A stretch of DNA of 64,000 nucleotides from Bacillota bacterium (GCA_029907475.1 JARYLU010000009.1:1-64000); one strand, 5' to 3'; counted from the first letter of the stretch, positions 7,607 to 18,014 are shown. The notes: generated from the letters alone by a model not told the origin. Translations and numbers: made by a program.

Positions 7607-8190
7607 TTAGCTGCCGCAATCCCCGGCGAACCGCAGGATGTGCAGCATCCCCCGCAGCATGTTGTCGATCCCCACAAGGGAATCTCCCGGGTCGTTGCCG
7701 TAGCGGGTCAGCTTGCTCACCAGGGCCTTGCGGGAAGGCGGCTCAAGCCGGGCGGCCTTTTCCGTCTTCCTTCTCTTCAAGAGTCCGCGGCGCAGGCAGG
7801 ATGGAGATGAACCGGGCGAGGCTAACCAGGGTCATAAAAAGGCCGACCAGCGACTGGACCCACAGAACGTACAGCCCGGCCAGGGTCCGCGCGCTGATCC
7901 CCGCGGAGCCGATATTGGTCATCACCGCGAAGCTGGAGTAGATCACGCCAACCAGGGACCCATGGAACTTTTCAAAGCTGAACTGGCCGGCCAGCACCAG
8001 ATAGGACGCTGCAAACCAGAAAATGATCTCGAAGTAGTTGTGCAGAAGCAAGAGGACGATGCGCCGGTAGCTCCGCAAGTAGTAGCCTTGCCCGCGCAAA
8101 GAAGCTTTTGCGCTCGTCAAACAGGAGGACGTTGACCTGGTAGACAATGATCTCGAACACCCGCAGGTAGGAGTAAAACAAAATGAAATA
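7607..8190 (-). pseudogene. Channel-like membrane protein, multiply frameshifted
   Basis: Three frames on the minus strand join into one protein. The first reads FYSYLRVFEIIVYQVNVLL, the second YYLRSYRRIVLLLLHNYFEI through IIFWFAASYLVLAGQF and GVIYSSFAVMTNIGS to LVSLARFISILP, and the third ALVSKLTRYGNDPGDSLVGI to its stop at 7607. About four hydrophobic segments and a short re-entrant-like loop before the last helix recall two-pore ion-channel folds (PF07885-like). The short loop lacks a clear potassium filter GYG. Two indels break it, so it is called a pseudogene unless the indels are sequence errors. Confidence 0.55.
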
Positions 8191-8667
8191 CCAGAAAGGG
8201 CGTCTTCCTGGCGCGCGTTATCTTGCTGCTTACGGTCCTCTTCGTCCTCACCTTCTTTGGCCCCCGCTACGCTCTCGCCACGCTCCTCGGCCTTGCGCTC
8301 TACGGCTTCCTCAAGCAGCCCACCCTCAGGGCACGGCTTATCCGCCGCGTCTCCCAAATCCCCGGCGGGAGGTACCGGCAGCCCGAGGAGATTGCCGCTG
8401 TACTTATCGAAATTGCCTCTACTATGGCACGCGCTGTGGAATACGCGACCGAGGAACTCTGAGCGCCTCTCAACGAGGCATTAAGCAGCACAATGAGTGA
8501 CCTCGTAGCAAAGACGAGAAGCGTGAACGCAAAACATCGATGCTGCAAGCGCGAGACTTGCTTTGCTAAGAGAAGATCTGGAAGCCTTGAGCATTGAAAT
8601 CGACCGCGCCTGGGCTGGCTTCAAAGACAAGCTTAAGAGCTTTGTGGAAGAAAAAAAGTTTCCCTAA
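8183..8667 (+). pseudogene. Small membrane/coiled-coil protein, broken
   Basis: ATG 8183 follows GTAGGAG at 8 bases but its frame is right for only about six codons. Skipping one G in AAAGGGCG restores VFLARVILLLTVLFVLTFFG, a strong membrane helix, followed by a basic linker and IAAVLIEIASTMARAVEYAT. An in-frame TGA interrupts at 8460-8462, the same frame continues through EALSSTMSDLVAKTRSVN, and one more shift gives ARLALLREDLEALSIEID to a TAA at 8667. Together this is one roughly 155-residue membrane-anchored coiled-coil protein with three lesions. No family recognised. Confidence 0.5.
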
Positions 8668-8843
8668 ATGAAGACGCCAACAACCCTGTTCCCCCTCCAA
8701 TTACAAATCCACGCAAGCCTGCCAGCAAAAGCTCGAGATCCAAAATCTTGCCACCAACAAACAAAAGCTGGAGGATTTCGACACACTTCTGTCGAAGCAA
8801 ATAATTTGATAGTCCTACTTCCCAGAGAGGAGAGAAATGAAAC

Positions 8844-9926
8844 TTGCATCTACTTAATCTCAAGGCGCTGATCCTCGCTGGAGGAAAAGGTACGCGCCTT
8901 CGACCCCTCACCTACACCACTGCTAAGCAGCTCATCCCTGTCGCAAACAAGCCGATTATCTTCTTTGTAATGGAGCAGGTCGCCCAGGCTGGTGTTGCCG
9001 ACATTGGAGTAATTATTTCCCCAGAAACCGGTGCAGCCATCAAAGGGGTTTTAGGGGATGGCAGCCGCTGGGGAGTGAAGCTTACCTATATTGTCCAGGA
9101 CCACCCTGGCGGCCTCGCCCACGCCGTAAAGGTGGCTCAGCCTTTCCTCGGAGACGACCCCTTCCTCATGTTCCTCGGGGATAACCTCATCGAAGGGGGA
9201 GTCTCCTCGCTTGTCGGGGACTTCTCTACAAGCGCGAGCGACGCCCTCATCCTCCTAAAAGAAGTCCCGGATCCACGCTCCTTCGGGGTTGCAGTGCTCG
9301 ACGGCGCGAACCGCGTCCTGAAACTGATCGAAAAGCCGAAAGAACCGCCCAGCAACCTCGCCCTCGTCGGGATTTATCTCTTCCAACCCGCCATCCACGA
9401 AGCGATAGGCCAGATCAAGCCTTCGTGGCGCGGGGAACTGGAGATCACCGAGGCCATCCAGAGGCTCCTCGACCTCGGGCGCGGCGTTGAAGCGCGCCTG
9501 CTCTCCGGGTGGTGGCTGGACACCGGGAAGAAGGATGACATCCTCGAGGCCAACCGCGTCGTCCTCGATACCTTCACGGAAAGAAAGATCCGCGGCGAAG
9601 TGGACTCCATAAGCCAGGTCGTGGGCCGGGTAGAGATCGGGGAGGGCACGAGGGTCTCATCCAGCACCGTCAGGGGGCCCGCCGTGATCGGCAGGAACGC
9701 CGTCCTCGAGAATTGCTTCATCGGCCCCTTCACAGCCATCGGGGACAACGCCCAACTCTCCGACGTGAGGATAGAGCACTCGGTGGTCCTGGAGGCCTGC
9801 AAGATCCGGGGCGTCGACCGCATCGAGGACAGCCTCATTGGGCGCAACGCCAGGGTGGTGCGCTCCGGAAGCCCCCACCAGGGACTCCAACTCTTCATCG
9901 GCGACGACTCAGCGGTAGTTGTGTAG
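8844..9926 (+). CDS. rmlA: Glucose-1-phosphate thymidylyltransferase, long form
   Basis: This enzyme joins glucose-1-phosphate and dTTP to dTDP-glucose, the first step to dTDP-rhamnose. The nucleotide-binding [15 protein letters not shown] opens the protein; sugar-nucleotide residues appear in FLGDN and in [10 protein letters not shown]. At 360 residues it is the long type with a C-terminal left-handed beta-helix of hexapeptide repeats ([16 protein letters not shown] onward). Start TTG 8844 lies 9 bases after AGAGGAGAG and precedes the conserved LILAGG by only six residues. It heads the rmlACDB cluster. Confidence 0.93.
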   Translation: MHLLNLKALILAGGKGTRLRPLTYTTAKQLIPVANKPIIFFVMEQVAQAGVADIGVIISPETGAAIKGVLGDGSRWGVKLTYIVQDHPGGLAHAVKVAQPFLGDDPFLMFLGDNLIEGGVSSLVGDFSTSASDALILLKEVPDPRSFGVAVLDGANRVLKLIEKPKEPPSNLALVGIYLFQPAIHEAIGQIKPSWRGELEITEAIQRLLDLGRGVEARLLSGWWLDTGKKDDILEANRVVLDTFTERKIRGEVDSISQVVGRVEIGEGTRVSSSTVRGPAVIGRNAVLENCFIGPFTAIGDNAQLSDVRIEHSVVLEACKIRGVDRIEDSLIGRNARVVRSGSPHQGLQLFIGDDSAVVV

Positions 9927-9964
9927 GAAGGCCGAAACCATCTTAAGGAAAGGAGTCAGGAGTC

Positions 9965-10426
9965 TTGGAACTTATCCATGGCGTGCGGATGAGACCTCTG
10001 CGCCTCATCCCTGATGAGCGCGGGTTTCTCATGGAGATGCTTAGGAGCGACTGGCCGGAGTTCACAAAGTTCGGCCAGGCCTACATCACCGCCTGTTACC
10101 CAGGGGTGGTGAAGGCCTGGCACTACCACAAGATCCAGTGGGACCACTTTGTGTGCGTCCAGGGCATGGCGAAGGTTGTCCTGTACGACCCAAGAGAAGG
10201 ATCTTCGACCAGGGGTAAGGTGAACGAGTTCCACATCGGCTACCTCAACCCCGTGCTCTTGAAGATCCCGCCCCTTGTGTACCACGGTTTCACCGCGGAG
10301 GGTGGGACCACCGCTCTCATCGTCAACTTCCCCACGGAGTTCTACAACTACGAGAATCCCGATGAGTTTCGTCTTCCCTTCAATGACCCCTCCATCCCCT
10401 ACGACTGGAAGGTGAAGCACAGGTGA
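9965..10426 (+). CDS. rmlC: dTDP-4-dehydrorhamnose 3,5-epimerase family
   Basis: A cupin of 153 residues with the RmlC pattern DERGFLMEMLR and AWHYHKIQWDHFVCVQG, the latter carrying the active-site and cupin histidines. It epimerises dTDP-4-keto-6-deoxyglucose at C3 and C5. It is shorter than the 180-residue classical RmlC, as in many Clostridia and Archaea. TTG start with GGAG upstream. Its stop overlaps the rmlD GTG start. Confidence 0.88.
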   Translation: MELIHGVRMRPLRLIPDERGFLMEMLRSDWPEFTKFGQAYITACYPGVVKAWHYHKIQWDHFVCVQGMAKVVLYDPREGSSTRGKVNEFHIGYLNPVLLKIPPLVYHGFTAEGGTTALIVNFPTEFYNYENPDEFRLPFNDPSIPYDWKVKHR

Positions 10427-11277
10427 GGCTGCTCGTCACCGGGGCAAAGGGGATGCTGGGGAAAGATGTGGTGCGGGATGCAAGGGCGCGGGGCTTCGCG
10501 GTGACTGCCCTCGGGAGGGAAGAACTCGACGTCACGGACCGGGAGGCGGTGCGCCGCGCCCTCCAGGGGGTGCAGCCTGACGCGGTGCTGAACTGCGCCG
10601 CCTACACCGATGTCGACGGGGCCGAGAGTGAGCCCGGGCGAGCCTTCGCCGTAAACGCCCTCGGCGTGAGGAACCTCGCCGCAGCCTGCCGCGAGCAGGA
10701 CGTTGCGCTCGTCCACTTCAGCACCGACTACATCTTCAACGGCGAGAATGAGGCCCCTTACCTCATCTTTGACCCTCCTAGCCCAGTCAACACCTACGGG
10801 AAGAGCAAGCTCTACGGGGAGGAGTTCTTGAGACTCATCTCCCCCCGGTTCTACCTCGTGCGCACGAGCTGGCTCTTCGGCACCGGAGGGAGGAACTTCG
10901 TGGAGACGGTCTTGAGGCTCGCCCGGGAAAAAGGGGAACTGGACGTCGTGGATGACCAGGAGGGGTTCCCAACGTACACCCGCGATCTCGCAAGGGCGGT
11001 CCTCGACCTGCTGGAGACGGGGGCCTTCGGCACCTACCACATCACGAACACGGGCAGCACCACCTGGTATACCTTCGCGTGCGCCATTTTAGAGAGCGCC
11101 GGGCTGAAAATTCCCGTGCATCCCATTAAAACGGCAGAGCTCAAGCGCCCGGCTCGGAGGCCCCCAAACTCGAGGCTCGACCCCTTCCCTCTTAAGGAGA
11201 CGCTGGGGTACCTCCTACCGCCCTGGGAAGACGCCCTTAAGCGCTATCTTACAGAAAGAAAGGAAGTGTCCGCATGA
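10423..11277 (+). CDS. rmlD: dTDP-4-dehydrorhamnose reductase
   Basis: A short-chain dehydrogenase of 284 residues that uses NAD(P)H to make dTDP-L-rhamnose. The Rossmann motif is GAKGMLGKD near the N-terminus and the catalytic Tyr-Lys pair is in TYGKSK. The STDYIFNG box is typical of RmlD. GTG start overlaps the rmlC stop, and its end overlaps the rmlB ATG, so all three are coupled. Confidence 0.93.
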   Translation: MRLLVTGAKGMLGKDVVRDARARGFAVTALGREELDVTDREAVRRALQGVQPDAVLNCAAYTDVDGAESEPGRAFAVNALGVRNLAAACREQDVALVHFSTDYIFNGENEAPYLIFDPPSPVNTYGKSKLYGEEFLRLISPRFYLVRTSWLFGTGGRNFVETVLRLAREKGELDVVDDQEGFPTYTRDLARAVLDLLETGAFGTYHITNTGSTTWYTFACAILESAGLKIPVHPIKTAELKRPARRPPNSRLDPFPLKETLGYLLPPWEDALKRYLTERKEVSA

Positions 11278-12290
11278 AGCTTCTCGTCACGGGGGGCGCC
11301 GGGTTTATCGGGAGTAACTTCATCCACTACGTGCTCAGAAACTACCCCAGCTGGCAAGTCCTCAACCTCGACAAGCTTACCTACGCCGGAAACCTCGAGA
11401 ACCTCAGAGGTGTGGAGAGAAATCCCCGCTATCGCTTTGTGCGCGGGGATATCGCGGAGAGAAACCTTGTGTTCGAGCTTTTTCAAAGGGAGCGATTCGA
11501 CATTGTGGTGAACTTTGCCGCCGAGTCCCACGTAGACCGGAGTATCCTCGATGCTTCTCCATTTATTGAAACAAACGTCAAGGGAGCGCAGGTGCTACTG
11601 GAAGCGGCAAGGGAATTCAGGGTGGAAAGGTTTGTCCAGATCTCCACAGATGAGGTATACGGCGACCTCGGCTTTGAGGACCCCCCTTTCACCGAGGAAA
11701 GCCCCCTTCTTCCGAACAGTCCCTACGCCGCCAGTAAAGCGGCAGCAGACCTTCTTTGCCGTACCTACTTCAGAACGCACAAGCTCCCCGTGGTCATCAC
11801 GCGGAGCTCCAACAACTACGGCCCCCGCCAGTTCCCGGAGAAGCTTATCCCCCTCATGATCACGAACGCCCTTGAAAACAAGCCTCTGCCTGTCTATGGG
11901 GACGGCCAAAACGTCCGGGACTGGCTCTTTGTTGAGGACAACTGCCGGGCGATTGCCCTGGTTGTGGAAAAGGGGAAGCCGGGCGAGGTCTACAACATCG
12001 GGGGCGGAGAGGAGAAGAAGAACATCGAGGTAGTGAAGGAAATCCTCAAGATCCTCGGCAAGCCCGAGTCCCTCATCACCTTCGTCAAGGACCGCCCGGG
12101 CCACGACCTGCGCTATGCCCTCGACGCCTCCAAGGCAAAAAGAGACCTCGGCTGGCGGCCCGAGGTGCCCTTTGCGGAGGGCCTTAGGTGTACGGTGGAG
12201 TGGTACCTCGAGAACCGCCCCTGGTGGGAGCGCGTCCGCATCGGCGCCTACAGGGAGTTCGTGGAGCAGTTGTACGGGACCAAGGAATAG
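11274..12290 (+). CDS. rmlB: dTDP-glucose 4,6-dehydratase
   Basis: Extended SDR of 338 residues with [11 protein letters not shown] for NAD binding, STDEVYG, and catalytic [23 protein letters not shown] is the RmlB-specific segment. It converts dTDP-glucose to the 4-keto-6-deoxy sugar. It is the last gene of the operon; the stop is only 27 bases from the convergent glycosyltransferase stop and no strong terminator is visible between them. The order A-C-D-B is common in Clostridia. Confidence 0.95.
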   Translation: MKLLVTGGAGFIGSNFIHYVLRNYPSWQVLNLDKLTYAGNLENLRGVERNPRYRFVRGDIAERNLVFELFQRERFDIVVNFAAESHVDRSILDASPFIETNVKGAQVLLEAAREFRVERFVQISTDEVYGDLGFEDPPFTEESPLLPNSPYAASKAAADLLCRTYFRTHKLPVVITRSSNNYGPRQFPEKLIPLMITNALENKPLPVYGDGQNVRDWLFVEDNCRAIALVVEKGKPGEVYNIGGGEEKKNIEVVKEILKILGKPESLITFVKDRPGHDLRYALDASKAKRDLGWRPEVPFAEGLRCTVEWYLENRPWWERVRIGAYREFVEQLYGTKE

Positions 12291-12317
12291 CAGGCTGACT
12301 CTCTGCCGCGAGCAGCA

Positions 12318-14840
12318 CTACTTTTGCCGAACCCTTGCGTCCGCTTTCCCAGAATGTTCCTGCACCAGCAGCCTTAATGCATGAGCCGAAGGTTTTGGAA
12401 GTTTCCAAACAGCCAACCCGCAGGCTCGCGCTTCCCGCGCAAGAACCTGCTCCCGGACGCCCGGAAGGACAACAAAGGCGTCAGCAGCGCGGTAAACACT
12501 ACCCCGGTGACAAGAAGGAATTTGCCGCGCTTCTATTATCAGGTCGTTGCGCTCGAGATCGAGTTTTTCTTTCCTCGCTACCTCCTGGATCTCCGAAACC
12601 ACCTTCAGGAACCACTCACGAGTCGAGGGCTCTACCCTCACCATGAGCGCCACTCCCTCGGCGGGCTTGAAGGCCTTCAAGTACTCGCTGACCAGCTGGA
12701 GCCACGTTTTCTCGGAGTCGGAAGGATCCGGAACGCATAAAATCTTAAAGGAAGCCGCACACCCTACATTCAAGGGTTCCACGTGAGGGGAGAAGATTTC
12801 CTTGAACTCGAGGGGTATGTAGAGAATTTCTTTGTCGACATGCCCCCTAAAGCGCGCTACCACCTCGTCAGGGCGGTAGCAACCCCCTGCAAAGTCTATC
12901 CCCCACTTTCCGGTAAATAGTTGCCTGTTGGTCTCGAGGAGTTTGGTGTAGGTCTCCGGAATCTTCCGGAACGACTGGCTACCGTAGTGGTGCACGAACA
13001 CGTCATCAGCTATCACCAACCTGAAGCCTGCGAGATGCGCCCTGAGGCAGTAATCGTCGTCCTCGTAGTTGCCGATCCCAAAAATGGGATCAAATCCTCC
13101 TATCTTGTCTACGACCTCCCGCTTCATCATCCAGAGGAAGCCGATCAGGCGGCTTACCTCCCTCAAGCTCCCGGCGTGCTGGAGGTACCACTTCTCTGCC
13201 CACGAATCCAGAGAACTCTCGTCGTAGCGACACTCGGGCACTACCTGCGGACCTGCACAGTAGTTTGTCCTGGGACCGACAATCCCGATGGAGGAATCGA
13301 CCGCAAACGCCGCCATCATCCTGCTGGCCCAGTGCGGCGTGACGACCACATCGTTGTTCATGACTACTATAAATTCCCCTTTGGCTAAAGCGATGCCTTT
13401 ATTACAGGCCAGTGGATAACCCAAGTTCTCCTCGTTGTGTACAGTCTTAATGTGTATTTCCTGTAGAAGCGTTTCAAAAACATTTTCCGAGAACCCTTCA
13501 AGAAACATCTTGGTCTCGCAGTCGCTCTTATTATCAACTATTATCAGCTCTAGTTGATTTGGGCTACTATTACTGTGCCATTTCAATATACTTTCCAAAG
13601 CCTTTCTAGTCACTACCGGATTACAGTTTACAGGTACAATAATGCTTAAAGTTGTTACCTTTTGCCAGCTAGACCTTACACTGGTCCCTCCCCATGATGA
13701 ACGGTTCTTTATCTCTGACAAGCCAAGCAATTTCTTGAGCGCCATTAAGTACACCTGGTTTTGTCTTGAAAGGTGCCAATACTTCTTTTGATCACGCAGT
13801 TTCCAACCCAGTCCATCTGTAGTATTGCCTTCGCGCTTGTGGATGAGTTTAAGAACCTTCTCCACATTCCTGCCCAAGTTATACCTTGACCTAGCAAGTT
13901 CTCTGAAGTAGTTAGTGTGTCTTAAAGCAAAAGGGTAGCCTTCTAATACCCTGCTCACGATTTCGTTACTGGTCAACTTTATATTAGTGCATCTTCCAGA
14001 ATAATTATACCATTCAGCTTTTTCGTAATTGTCCGAGGTTATCCACCCTGGTCCCCCAAAACGGTCGTAGCAGAAAACTGGCACCCCTATGGCCATGGCC
14101 TGTTGCACGGTTCGCCCAATAGTAATAACAGCATCAAATTGAGACAAAATTCCGGGCGAAACAAAAGTATAAGTTCCAAGTAAGCCAAACAGTTGAACAG
14201 CTATTCCAGCTTTTTCAAACATAGCTATTGCGTCTAGCACTTCCTGAGGAGGATGATTCGATACAATGGCCAGCTTTCTTGGTTTCGCTGTACCCCCCGC
14301 CTCATTAATTTCGCGAGAATCGCTGAAAGATAGCCAGGCATCACTTGCTGAGTTAGGAAATACCATTATGCTGGACACATCACAGCCAAGCATCTGATTA
14401 GCATTAAGCACTTCGTAGTAATTTTCATGGGAGTTTACCAAAATAACATCAGCTTCTCTAGCAAATAATGGCAGAGCTTCTAGGGGCTCATACGGAGATA
14501 AAGTGCTCAAAATCAGTCGCCTAACCTTTATGTGGTCACTAACCAAACATTTAGTCACTATTGGAAAGTGATGAGCCCACATAACATCGAAAACCTTTAC
14601 AGGAAGTTGCTCGTGTAACAGATCGTAAACTCTAATACTTTTTTCATTAAACAGACGCCTGAGTGGTTCCCCATACTGAAAAGTAGCAACTGTAACTTCC
14701 CAGCCTTTAGACTTGAAAAAGACTGCTAGATCGTAAGTAACAAGCTCCGAGCCGCCAAATTCTTTAAGGTGATGGTTAAGCAAAACAATAGTTGAGAATT
14801 CCTTCTTCTCTACCTTCCCATCCGGTGACAAATTCTTCAC
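12318..14840 (-). CDS. Multidomain glycosyltransferase (GT4-like + GT2 + C-terminal GT-like)
   Basis: An 840-residue cytoplasmic protein without membrane segments. The N-terminal third (HHLKEFGGSELVTYDLAVFF) is like the acceptor half of GT4 enzymes. A full GT2 domain starts at LSIIVPVNCNPVVTRKAL and contains VMNNDVVV in the place of the DxD motif, and EDDDYCLRAHLAGF as the GT2 ED catalytic segment. The last 150 residues again resemble a retaining GT. The 5' two thirds of the gene is visibly more AT-rich than the 3' end and the neighbouring rml genes, suggesting a mosaic. Location between rml and flagellar genes suggests transfer of rhamnose or related sugars to flagellin or surface polymer. 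Confidence 0.8.
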   Translation of the reverse strand: MKNLSPDGKVEKKEFSTIVLLNHHLKEFGGSELVTYDLAVFFKSKGWEVTVATFQYGEPLRRLFNEKSIRVYDLLHEQLPVKVFDVMWAHHFPIVTKCLVSDHIKVRRLILSTLSPYEPLEALPLFAREADVILVNSHENYYEVLNANQMLGCDVSSIMVFPNSASDAWLSFSDSREINEAGGTAKPRKLAIVSNHPPQEVLDAIAMFEKAGIAVQLFGLLGTYTFVSPGILSQFDAVITIGRTVQQAMAIGVPVFCYDRFGGPGWITSDNYEKAEWYNYSGRCTNIKLTSNEIVSRVLEGYPFALRHTNYFRELARSRYNLGRNVEKVLKLIHKREGNTTDGLGWKLRDQKKYWHLSRQNQVYLMALKKLLGLSEIKNRSSWGGTSVRSSWQKVTTLSIIVPVNCNPVVTRKALESILKWHSNSSPNQLELIIVDNKSDCETKMFLEGFSENVFETLLQEIHIKTVHNEENLGYPLACNKGIALAKGEFIVVMNNDVVVTPHWASRMMAAFAVDSSIGIVGPRTNYCAGPQVVPECRYDESSLDSWAEKWYLQHAGSLREVSRLIGFLWMMKREVVDKIGGFDPIFGIGNYEDDDYCLRAHLAGFRLVIADDVFVHHYGSQSFRKIPETYTKLLETNRQLFTGKWGIDFAGGCYRPDEVVARFRGHVDKEILYIPLEFKEIFSPHVEPLNVGCAASFKILCVPDPSDSEKTWLQLVSEYLKAFKPAEGVALMVRVEPSTREWFLKVVSEIQEVARKEKLDLERNDLIIEARQIPSCHRGSVYRAADAFVVLPGVREQVLAREARACGLAVWKLPKPSAHALRLLVQEHSGKADARVRQK

Positions 14841-15084
14841 GGCTCCGCAGCCCCCAAGCTTTAGGTACTTACTGACTGAAAAATCTCTTACAAACTAAAC
14901 CACTACGAAAGCCACTCGAACACCACTTTAACGAAAAGTTTTGGCAAAAACCTGAACTCTGAAACCTGCCATACGAACTGTAGCTCCGCCTGTATTCAAC
15001 CACGTGCAATGGACCTGCTAACGCCAGGCCTTTAAGAAACTAGCCAAAAGTGTATGTAATGACTCCAAAAAACACAGAAAAGGT

Positions 15085-17628
15085 TCAGCCCTGTGCCAGG
15101 ACGCGCATGTGCCGCGAGACCTGCAGGAGGTCACTCGCTTGCTGGTTGCCGGGGTCGGCGTGAACCGCGCCAAGAAAAGCGTTTTCAGCGTCTTCCCAAC
15201 GCGCAAGCTTGAGCATCAAGAGCCCAATGCGGAACAGTAGCTCAGGATCACCAGAGTTAAGCCGGTAAGCTTCAAAGTAGGAGTCTGCCGCCACCTCCCA
15301 CTGCTGAAGGCCGTAGTAGGCATTCCCCCGCACGAGGTGGAACTCAAAAGCTTCCGAAGGCCTGAGCTTGGCTTCTCCTGCCAAGTTCAGGAGGTTGAGG
15401 GATTCAAAGTAGCGCTTCAGGACGTTTAGACACCGCGCCGCCAGGAGCGCTGCTTTGGGGAGGCAACTCTCCTTGTGCTCCGCAACGGCAATCGGGTAGA
15501 CTAAATCCAGCGCCTCTTGGACTCTCCCTTTCAGGACGAGAACCTGGGCGAGGTTGGTGGCTGCTGCTGCGTGGGCGGGGTCTTGAGCCAGGACATTTCG
15601 GAAAGAGGCTTCCGCTTCGTCGAGAAGGCCTTTCGCCAAAGCAAGGCAGCCCCGTTCGTTTTCGACTTCCGGGTACGCCGGAGCCGCGTTGAGCACTTCT
15701 TCAGCCACGTCCAAGCGCCCGAGTTCCTTGAGGGAACGAGCTTTGATTACGAGAGCGGAAACATCCGTGCTGCCGTGCTCGAGGGCTTTTTCCGAAGCTT
15801 CGAGGGCAATCGACCAGTTTTCAGCGTCTGCGGCCGCGCCCGCAAGGCGGAGCCACAACCCCTGCTCGAAGCTACCTGACAGCTCACTACAGGCTATGTG
15901 GTCTCTGGCCTCGGAAAGACCGCCGCCTGCCAGAAGCACTTCCAGGTACTCGGCGTGGGGTTCAAGGGCAAGAGGCTGGGCCTCGACCGCGCGCCGCGCC
16001 CATTTCAGTGCTTCTCTGGGCCTGCCTTGGAGCCGCTTCATCCGGGAGACCCCGAGGAGGGCAAAGATGTTGGCCACATCTTTTTCGAGGACTTGCCTGT
16101 ACTCGCGTTCGGCCTCCGCGTACCTCTTCTCCTTCTCCAGCAAGGACGCCGCGGCGAGACGAGCGCGCCAAAGTTTAATCGAGGTGTCGGTTTGGTTGAA
16201 GATCTGATAGAGGCTTGCTGGAGGGTCAGGTAAAGAGGCTGCTTCCCTGTAGGCCATGATTGCATCATTTATACGACCGTGGGCTTCCAATACCTGGGCC
16301 TTAGTAAAGTAGCACTCCGGTAAAGGTGCCTCGCAAGCTTTTTCAGCATACTCGAGAGCCACTCCCTGCTTTCCGCAGGCAAGTGCTGCACGGGCGGCGT
16401 GCCAGTAGGCGGAGGGTCTTAACTTTAGCGTCTCCGGCGCTTCTAATCGGAAGTACTGCTCAAGGGCATGAAAACTTTCTTCTGCCTTACCTTCGGATAC
16501 CAGGAGTGTTCCCAGGTTATACCACTCGAACGGATGATGATTTTCTGATGTGGCTTCTTCCAATAACTCGAGATTGCGATTAAATTTTTTCTTTTTTGAC
16601 AGGATCTCGGGAAGATATCCAAAGTGCAATACATATGGGCCGCCCACAAGTTCTCGGGAAAGCGAGGTAGAAAGTTGTTCATGGATTTTCCCCAAATACC
16701 AGGTATCATCCGCCCTCCAGTAAAGTCTCACATTTGCAATATCACTAAAAACAGGAACCAAATCGGAGTGATAGTTAAAGGTGCGGAGATAATACACTTT
16801 AGGTTCGTTTTTCTCGGCCAGGCGCCGCAGCAGGGCACCCGCCTCGGGGGTGAGATACTCATCGGCATCCAGGGTGAGAACCCAACCGTCCTCGATCTTC
16901 TCCAGGTAAACGTTCCTGGCAGCCGAAAAATCCTCCTGCCAGGGGTGTACGATCACACGTGCCCCGTAGGCTTCAGCGATCTCCACCGTGCGGTCCTGCG
17001 AACCGGTATCCACCACCATAATCCCGTCCACGTAAGGAAGCGCCTGCTCCAGGCAGCCAGCCAGGAACTGCTCCTCGTTCTTTACGATCAGGGCGAGGGT
17101 GATCCGCTGGTTCCCCTTGGAAAGGGCGAGTTCCTCGGCCGGACCCGGCCAGGGCCTCCCCCGGCGGAGCAGCGCAATATCCCTCTTTCCCAGTTCATCC
17201 CCAAGGACCCTACAGAAGAACCTGTTCCCCAGGTGAACCGGGAGGCTGCCGACCTGTTCGGCAATATCGCCGGGCAGGCACAATCCCAGCGCACCATAAA
17301 AGCCTGGAACGCCCTTTTCCCGCCCCCGCTCCCACTGCGACCAGAAAAAAGGGTCCGCACCCGTCCAGTCGGATACCTCCCGCAGGAAAGAACGGAGAAA
17401 ATGCCTGGAGCCCCAGAAGAAGACCTTACCGCCGCATCCCTTTCCCTGGAGGAGATTAAAGAGACGAGCTGCACTGGGCCACCAGACGGTGCGCCTGGAA
17501 CTGCTCACCCCGGGCAGCATCGGCAGGTACAGATCTGCTTCCTCCAGGTGAAACTCCCGCAGAACCTTTCCTGAATCCTTTTCTTCTCCATCCAGCACCA
17601 GAAAAAGGGCGCGGGTTTTTTCTTTCAT
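15085..17628 (-). CDS. GT2 glycosyltransferase with TPR repeats, likely flagellin glycosylation
   Basis: The 847-residue protein has an N-terminal region of about 185 residues, then a GT2 domain beginning ITLALIVKNEEQFLAGCLEQ with MVVDTGSQDRT and the metal-binding TLDADEY. The rest is about 400 residues of tetratricopeptide helices (for example LGVSRMKRLQGRPREALKWA). This layout, as in SunS-like and peptide O- or S-glycosyltransferases, suits a protein acceptor. Its ATG overlaps the fliS stop (ATGA), so it is translated with the flagellin chaperone. I infer that it glycosylates flagellin; no other substrate is suggested by context. Confidence 0.82.
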   Translation of the reverse strand: MKEKTRALFLVLDGEEKDSGKVLREFHLEEADLYLPMLPGVSSSRRTVWWPSAARLFNLLQGKGCGGKVFFWGSRHFLRSFLREVSDWTGADPFFWSQWERGREKGVPGFYGALGLCLPGDIAEQVGSLPVHLGNRFFCRVLGDELGKRDIALLRRGRPWPGPAEELALSKGNQRITLALIVKNEEQFLAGCLEQALPYVDGIMVVDTGSQDRTVEIAEAYGARVIVHPWQEDFSAARNVYLEKIEDGWVLTLDADEYLTPEAGALLRRLAEKNEPKVYYLRTFNYHSDLVPVFSDIANVRLYWRADDTWYLGKIHEQLSTSLSRELVGGPYVLHFGYLPEILSKKKKFNRNLELLEEATSENHHPFEWYNLGTLLVSEGKAEESFHALEQYFRLEAPETLKLRPSAYWHAARAALACGKQGVALEYAEKACEAPLPECYFTKAQVLEAHGRINDAIMAYREAASLPDPPASLYQIFNQTDTSIKLWRARLAAASLLEKEKRYAEAEREYRQVLEKDVANIFALLGVSRMKRLQGRPREALKWARRAVEAQPLALEPHAEYLEVLLAGGGLSEARDHIACSELSGSFEQGLWLRLAGAAADAENWSIALEASEKALEHGSTDVSALVIKARSLKELGRLDVAEEVLNAAPAYPEVENERGCLALAKGLLDEAEASFRNVLAQDPAHAAAATNLAQVLVLKGRVQEALDLVYPIAVAEHKESCLPKAALLAARCLNVLKRYFESLNLLNLAGEAKLRPSEAFEFHLVRGNAYYGLQQWEVAADSYFEAYRLNSGDPELLFRIGLLMLKLARWEDAENAFLGAVHADPGNQQASDLLQVSRHMRVLAQG

Positions 17629-18014
17629 CTGTTTTCACCTCCCCCCGCCTGGGAGATCAGGGCCTGAGTCCAGGTATCGCACAGCTCCCTCAACAACCTC
17701 TGCACCTCGTCTAGAGGCGCAGCCTCCTTCTTCAGGTTGGCCTGAACAAGGCGGCCATGCAGGTACTCGTAGAGGCGGTAGAGGTTTCCAGAGATCTCAT
17801 ATGAAAAGTCAAGGGTAGCCATCAGCTCAGTCAGGATGTCCTGAACTCTTGTCACCCTCTCGTGCACCCGCGCCGTATCCCTAGCGTTGAGGGCGGCTCT
17901 CGCTTCGTCCAGAAAGCGGATGGCGCCATCGTAGAGCATCAGGACGAGGCGCTCCGGAGGTGCAGTTAAAACCTGCGCCTGGCGGTACTGATCATAGGGA
18001 TTGACAACTACCAA
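17625..18014 (-). CDS. fliS: Flagellar export chaperone FliS
   Basis: A 129-residue four-helix protein with the family start NPYDQYRQAQVLTAPPERLVL and LMLYDGAIRFL. It binds the C-terminus of flagellin and keeps it unfolded for export. TTG start after GAGGTGAG. It follows fliD by 32 bases and overlaps the downstream glycosyltransferase by 4 bases. Confidence 0.95.
   Translation of the reverse strand: MVVVNPYDQYRQAQVLTAPPERLVLMLYDGAIRFLDEARAALNARDTARVHERVTRVQDILTELMATLDFSYEISGNLYRLYEYLHGRLVQANLKKEAAPLDEVQRLLRELCDTWTQALISQAGGGENR

Noticed and set aside
8460-8462. In-frame TGA as a selenocysteine codon
   Set aside because: The same gene needs two further frame repairs, no SECIS-like hairpin follows, and the residue context is not a redox motif.
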